Below the pieces are notes generated by a model, which was not told where the DNA came from, did no database searches, and worked only from the letters and a program-made list of their open reading frames with translations. DNA of 64,000 bases from Eleginops maclovinus (Eukaryota > Chordata > Actinopteri > Perciformes > Eleginopidae), in the NCBI RefSeq assembly GCF_036324505.1, contig NC_086363.1, positions 744,446 to 808,445 of the forward strand, given 5' to 3'. The translations under genes and the position numbers were made by a program. Positions 42,431 through 52,750 of the stretch are shown in pieces. Each line of letters opens with the position of its first letter. Position 1 is the first letter of the stretch.

Positions 42431-45400
42431 TCTGCCTGCTCCCTTTAGCCACGGTCATGGTGAAGTGAGGAAACAATGAGCTCCTCCGGGACCGTTCGGA
42501 GCCTCAGCCTCACTGTTGTTCCCAGACTTCACTGAGCATGGGAAATTACATTTTCCAGTAGAAACCACTGCAATGACACAAAGGATCATTTGCATGAACC
42601 CTGGGGTAAATGCACCGCCAAAATAAAAGCGGAATTTGGAGGTTTTAACACGCTTATAATCTACCGGGGTGTTTTTCCACCATGATCCCAGACTTTTGGC
42701 GCCTGCTGCCTTAAATGAAATCAAGTAATTATTATTTGTATTAATTGTGTTTGTTGGCTCCTGAAAGTCCTTTAAAATGCTTCTATTTTCATTTTTCCTG
42801 ATGATATTTATGTTTTGAGTAAAGAACTTTTTAATAAAATGTGCAGAAAAAGAGTGACTTCAGCTGTCGTCATTGTAGAAGACACACACAATATTAACCT
42901 TTGAGATGTAGTGGAGTAAAAAGTCCCTCCATTGTTTCTTCCCACTGAGTCGTTTGATGTCTAACTGAATAGAGATGGATTCCCTCTCTCACCTCGACCA
43001 TGGGTTTCTCGTAGACGTCCTCGGTGTGTTTGTCTCTGAGCGCGGCATCTCTCTGCAGAGCCTGAAGAGGTTTGGTCGGGAAGGCTGAGGCGTAGTGAGC
43101 CTCCAGAACCTCGGGTCTGGATCTGTCCGCCTGCAGAAGAGTGATGATGTCCTCTCTGGCCTGAGGAGACACAGAGACAGATATCAGTATGTAGCGTCTC
43201 TACTTTAAAGAGTCCTCTCCTGCTGATGTTCAGGTGTGTATCAGTATGTAGAGTCTCTACTTTAAAGAGTCCTCTCCTGCTGATGTTCAGGTGTATATCA
43301 GTATGTAGAGTCTCTACTTTAAAGAGTCCTCTCCTGCTGATGTTCAGGTGTATATCAGTATGTAGTGTCTCTACTTTAAAGAGTCCTCTCCTGCTGATGT
43401 TCAGGTGTGTATCAGTATGTAGTGTCTCTACTTTAAAGAGTCCTCTCCTGCTGATGTTCAGGTGTATATCAGTATGTAGTGTCTCTACTTTAAAGAGTCC
43501 TCTCCTGCTGATGTTCAGGTGTATATCAGTATGTAGTGTCTCTACTTTAAAGAGTCCTCTCCTGCTGATGTTCAGGTGTATATCAGTATGTAGAGTCTCT
43601 ACTTTAAAGAGTCCTCTCCTGCTGATGTTCAGGTGTATATCAATATGTAGTGTCTCTACTTTAAAGAGTCCTCTCCTGCTGATGTTCAGGTGTATATCAG
43701 TATGTAGTGTCTCTACTTTAAAGAGTCCTCTCCTGCTGATGTTCAGGTGTGTATCAGTATGTAGTGTCTCTACTTTAAAGAGTCCTCTCCTGCTGATGTT
43801 CAGGTGTATATCAGTATGTAGTGTCTCTACTTTAAAGAGTCCTCTCCTGCTGATCTTCAGGTGTATATCAGTATGTAGTGTCTCTACTTTAAAGAGTCCT
43901 CTCCTGCTGATGTTCAGGTGTATATCAGTATGTAGTGTCTCTACTTTAAAGAGTCCTCTCCTGCTGATGTTCAGGTGTATATCAGTATGGAGTGTCTCTA
44001 CTTTAAAGAGTCCTCTCCTGCTGATGTTCAGGTGTATATCAGTATGTAGAGTCTCTACTTTAAAGAGTCCTCTCCTGCTGATGTTCAGGTGTATATCAGT
44101 ATGTAGAGTCTCTACTTTAAAGAGTCCTCTCCTGCTGATGTTCAGGTGTATATCAGTATGTAGCGTCTCTACTTTAAAGAGTCCTCTCCTGCTGATGTTC
44201 AGGTGTATATCAGTATGCATCGTCTCTACTTTAAAGAGTCCTCTCCTGCTGATGTTCAGGTGTATATCAGTATGTAGTGTCTCTACTTTAAAGAGTCCTC
44301 TCCTGCTGATGTTCAGGTGTATATCAGTATGGAGTGTCTCTACTTTAAAGAGTCCTCTCCTGCTGATGTTCAGGTGTATATCAGTATGTAGAGTCTCTAC
44401 TTTAAAGAGTCCTCTCCTGCTGATGTTCAGGTGTATATCAGTATGTAGCGTCTCTACTTTAAAGAGTCCTCTCCTGCTGATGTTCAGGTGTATATCAGTA
44501 TGTAGTGTCTCTACTTTAAAGAGTCCTCTCCTGCATTACCTCATGGACTCCTTTGACCCTGACCTCACAGATGAACAGAGGCAGGTTCACTCCAGCAGAG
44601 GGAGCTGTTTCCTTGTCTCTTTTCACAACAAGCCTTTCAAAGTCTTCATTTTAAGTCATCAACTCAATAACTGTGCAAACCCTTTGGATGATCTGCTTTA
44701 ATCCAACAAAAGTAGGCAGTGAAATCATGTTATTCATAAAGACAATGTTGGGACTCTAGAATCGTGTTAGGTAACCAAAAAAAGTCCCACTTAAATGTAT
44801 TTATGACCTCCTTTTTCTGTCCAGATGCATCTGCAAAAAGACTCTAAAATGCATGTAGCATTTCTTTATGCTAGGACAAATAATTGCTGGTTTCTGAAGT
44901 TACAGTCTTAGGAAACGTACAACGTAAATCCATTTTCTAGGAAGGAACCCTTAATCGTCCCCCAGAGGGGAAATTAACATTCTGTTTTGACCCATCCTAG
45001 TACCAATCCTAGGGCTTGGCCAGCAGCAGCTCATTAGCATTTAAAGCTGCAGACACAGAATCAGTACCTTTGGAACTGGGCTGAAACAGAGGGGGTTATG
45101 GGATGCTAATCAGAGACATGTTCTGAGACCTGGAATATACCGTTGATGAAGAGCATGATAGGTGAGCTAACTCTGTCTTTACATAGTGATGAAAATGACG
45201 TTACAGTCTGTTTTTAGCATGCTGAGTTGCAAAACAAAGCAGCTCCACAGCAGCGCTTCCTGTTTTCTCTGTATTGTGTTATTCTCTGTCCCATCACTAA
45301 TGGAACATTTTCTTCTGGCCCTAACAGATGCAGCAGGATGGAAACAGTGGGAGAGGCAGCAGCATCCTGTCTCTCCGAGAGGACGTTATAGATGTGTCTC

Positions 45401-46167
45401 CGTCAGACAATCATTATCCAGCAGCAGCTTCCACAGCAAAAGTTATTTACTAAAATCTAAAAACACTGAGACAGTTTTTCACCACCGCTAAGCTAAAGGC
45501 GGCTAATGTTGGGCTATACAGGAACTACAGCACGGTCACATGACTTCACGTCACCACCGCTAAGCTAAAGGAGGCTAATGTTGGGCTATACAGGAACTAC
45601 AGCACGGTCACATGACTTCACGTCACCACCGCTAAGCTAAAGGAGGCTAATGTTGGGCTATAAAGGAACTACAGCACGGTCACATGACTTCACGTCACCA
45701 CCGCTAAGCTAAAGGAGGCTAATGTTGGGCTATAAAGGAACTACAGCACGGTCACATGACTTCACGTCTCCACCGCTAAGCTAAAGGAGGCTAATGTTGG
45801 GCTATAAAGGAACTACAGCACGGTCACATGACTTCACGTCACCACCGCTAAGCTAAAGGAGGCTAACGTTGGGCGTGATGACGTTTAGTCGTCTCCTTTA
45901 GACACTCGTCTCCTTGACTAACTCCCTGTTTGTGAATCTGATTCCTACCTGAACCTCTCCCTCCATGATTCCCAGCAGGTGCAGTAACTCAGACTTGGAC
46001 AGATCCCGAGCGGCCTTCTTGCTCTCTGCGGGTTTAGAGGGTTTCTGGACCTTCATCTTCCTCTTGGTGAGCTCCGGTGTATTCTCCTCTTCCTGTTTGA
46101 TGCAGCCTTTCGTGGGCTGGATGTGTCCGTCATCTGGACCCTCCATGGAGCAGTTCCTGGAGCGCAT
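33244..46167 (-). CDS. filip1: Filamin-A-interacting protein 1, 5 coding exons
   Basis: Exons in transcript order: 46167-45949, 43160-42993, 42353-42175, 36902-34169, 33444-33244; 1166 residues (human about 1213). FILIP1 binds filamin A, promotes its degradation and restrains cell migration in the developing cortex; it is also a muscle protein (family knowledge). The start MRSRNCS matches the family. The cortactin-binding-like N-terminus ([19 protein letters not shown]) is followed by a long coiled coil, about residues 130-745. The C-terminal third is basic and low in structure, with WIPWMKKK (about 843), [20 protein letters not shown] and [14 protein letters not shown]. The end is [10 protein letters not shown]...[14 protein letters not shown]. 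Upstream of the ATG, TGTACTTTATTGTACCAG is an acceptor, so a non-coding exon lies further right. Introns 1 and 3 contain the same 57-bp minisatellite in opposite orientation. Teleosts may carry two copies (a/b), which are not resolved here. Confidence 0.96.
36918..38074 (+). repeat. 57-bp minisatellite, about 20 copies, filip1 intron 3
   Basis: The unit contains AGGAGAGGACTCTTTAAAGT, AGAGACACTACATACTGATA and TACACCTGAACATCAGC. Since 57 is divisible by 3 and the unit lacks stops in one minus frame, it adds a spurious 19-residue peptide repeat to the exon 4 frame. It starts about 16 bp from the exon 4 acceptor at 36902. Confidence 0.96.
38411..38443 (-). other. filip1: Possible alternative filip1 first exon
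   Basis: On the minus strand an ATG at 38443 begins [11 protein letters not shown] and runs straight into a strong donor, CTCG-GTAAGT (exon end 38411). The phase (0) does not match filip1 exon 4 (which needs phase 2), so if used the ATG would be an upstream frame and translation would restart later. A CArG box lies about 170 bp upstream. Inference. Confidence 0.3.
38612..38621. promoter_or_regulatory. filip1: Perfect CArG box (SRF site) within filip1
   Basis: CCATATATGG matches CC(A/T)6GG exactly and lies upstream (on the minus strand) of the possible alternative first exon. A GATGACATCA CRE-like sequence is adjacent. SRF sites drive muscle genes; FILIP1 is expressed in muscle. Confidence 0.45.
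39635..39814. repeat. 30-bp minisatellite, 6 copies
   Basis: Near-identical copies of CTTAACCTATGGTAGAGCTG plus CAGGACAATC in filip1 intron 3. Almost no divergence, so the expansion is recent. Confidence 0.96.
40996..41255. repeat. 36-bp minisatellite, 7 copies, inside a hAT-like element
   Basis: Identical units of CCACTACAGTTCAGAGGTAG plus ATGGTGTACTTCTACT. The unit equals a segment near one end of the hAT-like element (compare 61469-61500), so a different part of the element has expanded here. Confidence 0.93.
41256..41465 (-). mobile_element. Body of hAT-like element following the 36-bp array
   Basis: TTTAGTTGCTAGGCAGATTAGG through ATATCAGAGATATTATTCTG is the reverse complement of 19700-19920 and 23380-23575. 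The element with its 36-bp array spans about 40990-41465. Confidence 0.8.
42118..42174. repeat. (CA)n microsatellite abutting the filip1 coding exon 3 donor
   Basis: In the transcript the donor is AG-GTGTGTGTGT, so the microsatellite itself forms the 5' splice site of the exon ending at 42175. Confidence 0.95.
42380..42430. repeat. (CA)n microsatellite just upstream of filip1 coding exon 3
   Basis: It ends 27 bp before the acceptor of the exon starting at 42353, with one CGCA interruption. Confidence 0.95.
43181..44534 (-). repeat. 57-bp minisatellite, about 24 copies, filip1 intron 1, inverted relative to 36918-38074
   Basis: Units of CTCTACTTTAAAGAGTCCTC, TCCTGCTGATGTTCAGGTGT and ATATCAGTATGTAGTGT are the exact reverse complement of the array in intron 3. 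The array starts about 20 bp from the acceptor of coding exon 2 (43160). Confidence 0.96.
44930..45010 (-). repeat. SINE-like tail fragment
   Basis: GACCCATCCTAGTACCAATCC reads as the reverse of the ACTAGGATGGGTTAAAT tail of the SINE-like sequence at 56205. Fragmentary. Confidence 0.35.
45483..45878 (-). repeat. 72-bp minisatellite, about 5.5 copies, filip1 intron 1
   Basis: CACCGCTAAGCTAAAGGAGG, CTAATGTTGGGCTATAAAGG and ACTACAGCACGGTCACATGAC are the reverse complement of the bub1 intron 16 array. Copies are almost identical, so expansion was recent. The array ends about 70 bp from filip1 coding exon 1. Confidence 0.95.
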
Positions 46168-46174
46168 CGTCTGC

Positions 46175-49010
46175 CTGGTACAATAAAGTACAGGGAGGCA
46201 AGAAAAGCCATTAAAAAAGGGCAGCGGTGATAGCCATCTTCATATCGCACCGGATTGATACTAGTTAATTAGCACTCCTGGGATCTCTAACTAATATTTC
46301 AATGCTGAAAACAACAGTCCTCATTATATGATGTGATAAAACAATGTTGTTAGGTCAAATCTTTGCATCCACATTTGATCCCGATTATCCTCCTCACTTT
46401 GTCCACATCTCCAACTACACTCCAGCAACAAATCCCCCAAAATGCATTGCTTTTTGGCAGCCCAGTTTTAAAATGTGCACCACAAAAGCTGGTGATAGCA
46501 TGACAAGCAACCATGATGGATGAGCTTAACCGTCTGAGGTCTGAGCCCTTTTTGTTTTTATATGTTAGGCTCGCCTGGGTAAAAATGCCATTAAAACATG
46601 ACCCCTGTGCTGCAGAATCAAGTAATATGTGTGTTTGTATTCATAACAAGCTAAGCTATCAGCATATGTCGGCTACAGGGATGTCACATGGACGTACCTG
46701 ACAGTTATGAGACCATAAGTAGTGAAGAACAAACAAGACGAAATGTTATGACTCAGAAATGTATTCAAACCCCTCAGTGAAAACAAGGAGAGAATAGTTC
46801 TTCAAGTCTTGGGGCACATGGGGAAAAAATTCAATAGGTCAAAGCATCAAAATCAACATGCATCTCCAATATTTAACCTCTGCAAGTTGGATTTCATTCC
46901 CTCTTAAAGTGGTAAGTGGTACGGAAGAAGCCAAACTAATTATGATAAAACTGTGAAATATTGACATGGAGGTCCAGAATGAAGCCAGGGTTCCCAGAGG
47001 CTGCGGGTCGGGGTGAAAACAGACCGTGAGTCAACCAGAGGGTATCCTGGCAGCTGAGCGGTAGCAACCACGACACTGTGGCGTGTTATTAATAATTGTT
47101 TCAGGGGAGAAGCCAAGATTTCCCACGCGTCAAAACCACAGCGCTGCTGGGAGAGAATCGGAAAGCCAAGACAAGTTTGAGGCAGCCGTTACAGGATTGG
47201 TCAATCTGTCATGAATGAATGCATGTGTCATCATGGGAAGTGAGACGGCATGTGATCTAATGCACTGCTCCTGAGCTCAGATACACAGCACAGCGACTAC
47301 ATGCATATTTATGGTTTGTAAAACAAGGAAACGTTTCGAATGGAGGCCTTTTTTAGTCATGACCCTTGAAAATCTGTAGCTATGTTCAAAGTCTAGATTG
47401 TATGTCTTTCACAGTACTTTCTTTACCTCTACGAACAAGTTGTGTTCTATGGAGGAATACAGTGTGAAGTAAAAGGTTCCATAAAGGAGGAAGTGAGTAT
47501 AATAGTATAAATACAGACGCTTGTACCAAGTGTTTTCCAGGTGTCGATTGAACCGTCGTATCAAGTCCCGTTTAAAAGCGAACTGATCCGTGTAAACAGT
47601 TTACCTTCACCAGCTGTGATTCATGGAGTCATTTCACACAGTAACCTTATCAGCGTTACACCATCGAGAGGAACAGGCGAGCGCTGAGGATGGATTCCAC
47701 TTTCAGAGTTGACCGTCACCACAACAGTCCTGTCTGCAGCCAAAAGCATATGGACACCGCGTGCTATTGGTCAACGACTTACACCTTAACCGCAGATTTA
47801 AGATAATTAAGCCTGAGTCTACCTCCTAATTGGCTTAGTTATTATCTAATTGTAAACTGGATCACTTCACTGAGGTTACATTATTTCTAAGGCGACGCCC
47901 TCTAGTGGCCGTAGTTGTTACGACGGGACGAGGATAGTTGAAGGTGGATAGATGGGTCAGAAATACCCGAAACTTTCAGCTTGTTTCAGCTCTTTCCTTA
48001 ATATCAGTAATGCTAACACATGGCTGAGACATTTCCACGACTCAGCAGTGACTACAGCAGAATACGTTAGCATGTTAGCATCATACTCTGGCCCGGTTAA
48101 TGGTCCGTTCAGCCCACAGGTTAGATGCTTGTGCTGCTGAACAGTTAATCATCCCGCCCGCTACACTTAGATATCCCGCCCGCCCTTGGCCTCTATGTGT
48201 GAGCGAGACGCAGCTGTTTGTTTGGTGAAATGTAAAAGGGGTATTTTTAGGGTCTCCCCGCTTGTGTTGTCCAACAAGGGGGGAAACTCCAGGGCTATCA
48301 CGTTATGATCTGTCAGCAAACCCACGGATGCCTGGACGTCCATTCCCCCCCCCCTCACAGCTGCAGCTCTCACACTCCTGAACAACACCTCTCATTGTCA
48401 ACAAGCAGCCGCCGCGTGTTTATCCCGTTAGCTTACAGCGCCGCGACGGTTGCTAGCTAAACAGAGGTCACGTCCGGTCAATCAACATCCAGCCGGTCGA
48501 GTTTCTGTTTGTCTAGCCAAGTTCATTTACTCCATTACAATTTGAGGTACTTGTACGCCTTTTATGCTAAGTATGAAGTTAGCTCTTTCTTTGTCAGCCA
48601 CCACATAAAAAGATGAACACATTAATGCATCAGTTATTATAATCTAATCATATCATAGATATCATGCTAAAAAACAATCAATTCTACCCAGTGAGAACCT
48701 TTTAGTACCTTTTACTGAAGTAAAGGAATGAATGCAGAGTTTTATTGTGACTTCTAGACCCTGCTACTTCTGCTTCATTGAAAGGATCCTAATTCCACCA
48801 CTGGACTTAGCTAAAAATGTGCCTATAAAAAGGGACGTGTCCTGGGTAGATATAGATAAGTGTAATGATGAGCTGAAATACTGTGAAACTTATTGAAACT
48901 AAAAAAAATATTCAAAAACCAAACTTCAAATGGTTGTGAGCAGGACCGATGATCTCAGGATATTGTTTGTCTTTGAGGATTTTTTTTGGTTTACCTGTAA
49001 AGATAATTTG

Positions 49011-49011
<1 letters not shown>
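46175..49011. other. filip1 5' region, no recognisable exon
   Basis: Holds the intron upstream of filip1 coding exon 1 and perhaps its promoter. About 48340-48490 is relatively CpG-rich and is a possible promoter. No protein-coding exon is recognised. Confidence 0.45.
47897..47908 (-). promoter_or_regulatory. CTCF core motif
   Basis: The minus strand reads CCACTAGAGGGC, an exact fit to the CTCF core CCASYAGRKGGC. Binding is inferred. Confidence 0.4.
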
Positions 49012-49109
<98 letters not shown>

Positions 49110-49450
49110 GTTATTATTATTATTATTTTTATTATTGTTATTATTATCATTATTATTATTTTTATTGTTATTATTATTATTACATTATTATTATTATTAT
49201 TATTACATTATTATTATTATTATTATTATTATTGTTATTATTATTATTATTTTTATTATTATTATTATTATTGTTATTATTATTATTATTATTATTATTG
49301 TTATTATTATTATTATTTTTATTATTGTTATTATTATCGTTATTATTATTATTATTTTTATTATTGTTATTATTATTATTATTATTTATTATTGTTATTA
49401 TTATTATTATTATTTTTATTATTTTTATTATTATTATTGTTATTATTGTT

Positions 49451-49481
<31 letters not shown>

Positions 49482-49622
49482 TTATTATTATCATTATTAT
49501 TATCATTTTTATTATTATTATTGTTATTATTGTTATTATTATTATCATTATTATTTTTATTATTATTTTTATTATTATTGTTATTATTGTTATTATTATT
49601 ATTGTTATCATTGTTATTTATT
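49012..49622. repeat. (ATT)n trinucleotide satellite, about 610 bp
   Basis: Long run of ATT triplets with GTT, TTT and ATC variants. Every frame through it is open or nearly so; the runs of Ile, Leu or Tyr are not proteins. Confidence 0.97.
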
Positions 49623-49754
49623 TTGGGATTTACACAAAGAGATGAAATTGATTACTTTTTTTAAACGATGCAAAAATCCCGCCCGCTGACGACCATGAGC
49701 TGAACTCTGTGTGACTGAGGCCTTGCTAGAGGGGGGAGGACTAGAAATGCTAGC

Positions 49755-49798
49755 GTCCTGCCCATAGACTGTCTATATATACAGTCTATGGTCCTGCC
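49755..49798. mobile_element. 28-bp terminus-only remnant with 8-bp duplication
   Basis: GTCCTGCC occurs at 49755-49762 and 49791-49798. Between them are 28 bp that consist of CATAGACTG (left terminus) joined to TCTATATATACAGTCTATG (right terminus) of the element at 51005-52820. This is either an excision footprint or a minimal element. Confidence 0.85.
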
Positions 49799-50996
49799 TC
49801 ACTCATTTTTGGACATCCGATGCTTCATCACACGATTAAAAGCAGGGTTAATATATCCAGCGTAGTCGGCCAACATTTGTGAGAGTCGGTTAGCTTTGGG
49901 GAGGAGTAGGGTGAGCTCCCAGGTCCTTACTCACCCTGCTATCCGTTGGTTAGCGTGAGCTTTGTTTGGATGAAAACCGCGTCTTTTAAATTCCTTAATG
50001 TGTGTTTTTCTGATAGCAACTTTCTTTAATTGCAAAGAGGTATTAAAAAGAAAGCTTTATTATTTAAAGAACAACATAAAGCTTTTTGTGCTGTTCTTGC
50101 TGGAAAATATTTGAAGTTTTTAGTGACGTTTAAAGTTAATGCAAGATTAAAACAACGCACTTTTTTAAAATAGTTCCTTTTTATCGTTGTGCTCCAAACA
50201 TCTTTAAATATCTCGTCAAATTTTGTATTATTTTTTTAAATGTTTAAGTTTAATTTGTGCCTTTTTTTAATTAAGTCTCCTGTTGACTGATTTCTCTTCT
50301 CTGTACAAAGTTGAAGATCATTTCCTGCATTATTTCCCCTCCTGTCCTCCCGTTTCAACGACGTAACAGTAAAACAGTAAATATTGTAAAATCAGCAGGT
50401 TTTTTAATCTGAAGCTGCACATAGCCTGGTAAATATTACCATGTCTAGCCCAAGATGGATCTGTGAATCCCTCTGCTTGAAGGAGAGATGGCATCAGTCC
50501 AGATTCACCATCTTAGAAGTCTTCAAACTTCACGCTTTTCTCTGGCAGCATGATTTAGGCATGTCGGCTGATAGATGACTATATAAGGGAGCGATCAGCT
50601 TGGTGAGGTTTAAAGAGGTCTGGCTGTCAGAGTGACTCAGCATCATGGGAAAAGTGAGGCAGTCAGTCATCTGTGCTGCAGGTTTAAAGTCCTCGAGGCA
50701 GGAGGCGTTAGCAGATGAAGAAGGACTTTACAGCAGAGCCAAAGCAAATATACTGCTGTCATTTATCCAAGTCAAATGGGTCTAAGAGCTGTGTTCCATG
50801 GTTATTTTATGACTCCTAAAATGCATGTCCCTGGTTCTCCACGGACGACCGATCCCACTCACTGCTGTTTCTACCACACAGTGACATTTGCACAGCCTGC
50901 AGTTCCTTGAACGGCCACTTGAGGCTGGAACCAAAAGAGTTCTTTTTAAAACGCACCTCGTTTAATCCATCAACTCCTGAAGTGTTAATGCAACCT
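49799..50996. other. No gene seen
   Basis: Unremarkable non-coding sequence between the ATT satellite/remnant and the large element. Confidence 0.5.
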
Positions 50997-51069
50997 GTAC
51001 AAACCATAGACTGTATATATTGATGGACAGAGGTTCGTCCGTTAAAAGTGAAGCAAGCGCTAGTCCAGA

Positions 51070-51081
51070 GCCCCCTGGTGG
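51070..51081 (-). promoter_or_regulatory. Element-borne CTCF core motif
   Basis: The minus strand reads CCACCAGGGGGC, the best-known CTCF core. It sits 65 bp inside the left end of the P-like element, so each copy could spread a CTCF site. Confidence 0.5.
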
Positions 51082-51456
51082 CTGGCTGCAGTACAATGCG
51101 TAGCTCCGCCCATTCCCATGTATTTTCAATGGGCAAGTAACCAACTTTCTATGTCACTTTTCTCACCTAAAACAAATTTTGCATCCACAACTTTTTATTC
51201 GAAAAAATAGCTTTCAAGGTGCTTCACATCACACCATTTTTCTTTTTCCCGAGAAATTATTTTCTTTAATCTTATTTTAATAAATATAAAAGGGGCGTGG
51301 TTACACTTTGATTGACAGTGCAGCCGCTTGCAACCTCCTTCAACATTTCATTTCATTCAGAGTAGCTGTAGGCTCGGCTGTAGTAGTGTTCTTTTGTCAG
51401 GCAACTCATATTGGTTTTATTTGCTGTTATTACTTTACATTTATATATTGACAGTC

Positions 51457-51521
51457 ATGTCGTGTTGTGCTGTTGATTGTACTAACAGGCCATCTCAGGG
51501 GAGCTCTGTGCAGTTTTTTCG
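51457..51521 (+). CDS. THAP-domain N-terminal exon (partial)
   Basis: ATG at 51457 encodes MSCCAVDCTNRPSQGSSVQF, then F and R, and enters a consensus donor, CG-GTAAGT. THAP domains begin with C-x(2-4)-C and a following F-x-R-F-P segment; here C3-x4-C8 and QFFR fit this pattern, and fish THAP genes are often split at that point. The rest of the domain (second Cys and His ligands, AVPTIF) is not found in this element. It could be the first exon of an ancestral transposase or a captured host exon. It is about 22 residues, too short to be certain. Confidence 0.55.
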
Positions 51522-52255
51522 GTAAGTGAATATTAACTTAATATTAGCTAGCGAACTCATTAAAATGACGGTAGCGATAGCTTAGCCGCTAACGTTAGCA
51601 AGTTAACTTAATTTGACAGTAATCTATAGATTTTCGGACATCCTTGAAAGGATTATGGTCATATACCAACGAAAAACAGATAGATTTGTATGTTGAAGAC
51701 GCTCGAAACATCGAGATTTCTAATGAGAAAAAAGTTAACGTTAACGTTTAAATATTCTAGGCTGAATATTTAATGACAGCTGTCACAGCTGGCTTTGCGA
51801 TGAGGGTGTTTGACGTGCTCTGTGAAATACATGAGGTGAAATGAACAAATAACATTATTCTTAGTGACATTAGGTAGAAGGATGGTTATTATTGTTATTA
51901 TTTATGTATCTTATTTGACATTGTGCCAGGAATAGCGATCTAGTTGGCAATCTGTTACGTTACGTTACCAGGTTAATTTACCTCAGCATTCAGCGGTACT
52001 ATGCATTATTAATTTAAAGATAGAACTAGTCTAATCATTGTCAGTATATTGTCAGTTTATTTTATGTAACGATGGTGTGATAGTTCTTAGACGAAGCCGT
52101 GTACGTGAAGGATTTCAAACTTTAACATTAACAGTTCTTGGTAACATTTAATGAGATTTAATGTTAACGTTATGACAGCTGTTTTCGCTATGAAGGCGGT
52201 TTAACTTCGCTAGCAAAATAAGCTGAGCCGGCAGACTTGTGTTCAGACTTTATAG

Positions 52256-52295
52256 ATACAGTCAATAGTCTATATATACAGTCTATGATACAGTC
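52256..52295. mobile_element. 24-bp terminus remnant nested in the P-like element
   Basis: ATACAGTC at 52256-52263 and 52288-52295 flanks 24 bp: AATAG joined to TCTATATATACAGTCTATG. The 19-nt right part is identical to that in 49755-49798 and to the end of the host element. Confidence 0.8.
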
Positions 52296-52599
52296 TAAGT
52301 GGGTGCTAACGTCAATCTTAACTTCACCAACTAGCTATCGCTACTATGAAGGTTAGCTTCTATGCTATCTAACGTTAACGGTAATGTCAATTAAGTTATT
52401 AGCTGGTAAACTGGTGTCTACAATCAAAAAATATAAGCTGTCTGAGGTGTATTTCACAAACACAGACAAGAGGTTTGTTTTACATACGTTACACTTACCG
52501 GAGAAAATCCAAATACCCAGACCGAACTGGGCACTGTAGTTTCAGCCAGTTTAGCCCCAGAGAGTCGGACTCGGCCTGTGTGTGTGGTGGGGAACGGAC

Positions 52600-52750
52600 G
52601 GAGAAGGGGGCGTGTTTCACTCGATAAGGGGCGTGTTTCACTCGATGAGTGGGCGGGTCTGATCGCGACCTCCTCTTCACTGCGCATGCTTCAGATTCTA
52701 CTGCGCAAGCGTACTTCGAACTGGCTCCAAATTTTCAAAGATGGCGTCGC
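52600..52750. promoter_or_regulatory. Promoter-like block at the right end of the P-like element
   Basis: Contains a tandem duplicate GGGGCGTGTTTCACTCGAT (about 52607 and 52628), GTGGGCGGG, two NRF1-like sites (CTGCGCATGC at 52680 and CTGCGCAAGC at 52701) and a YY1-type AAGATGGCGTCGC (52738-52750). These are typical of CpG-rich housekeeping promoters. Confidence 0.45.

Noticed and set aside
42961..44220. Minus-strand 419-residue frame of [19 protein letters not shown] repeats
   Set aside because: Another frame of the same 57-bp array; no gene evidence.
48930..49664. Open frames rich in Ile, Leu or Tyr on both strands
   Set aside because: Translation of the (ATT)n satellite; not protein-coding.
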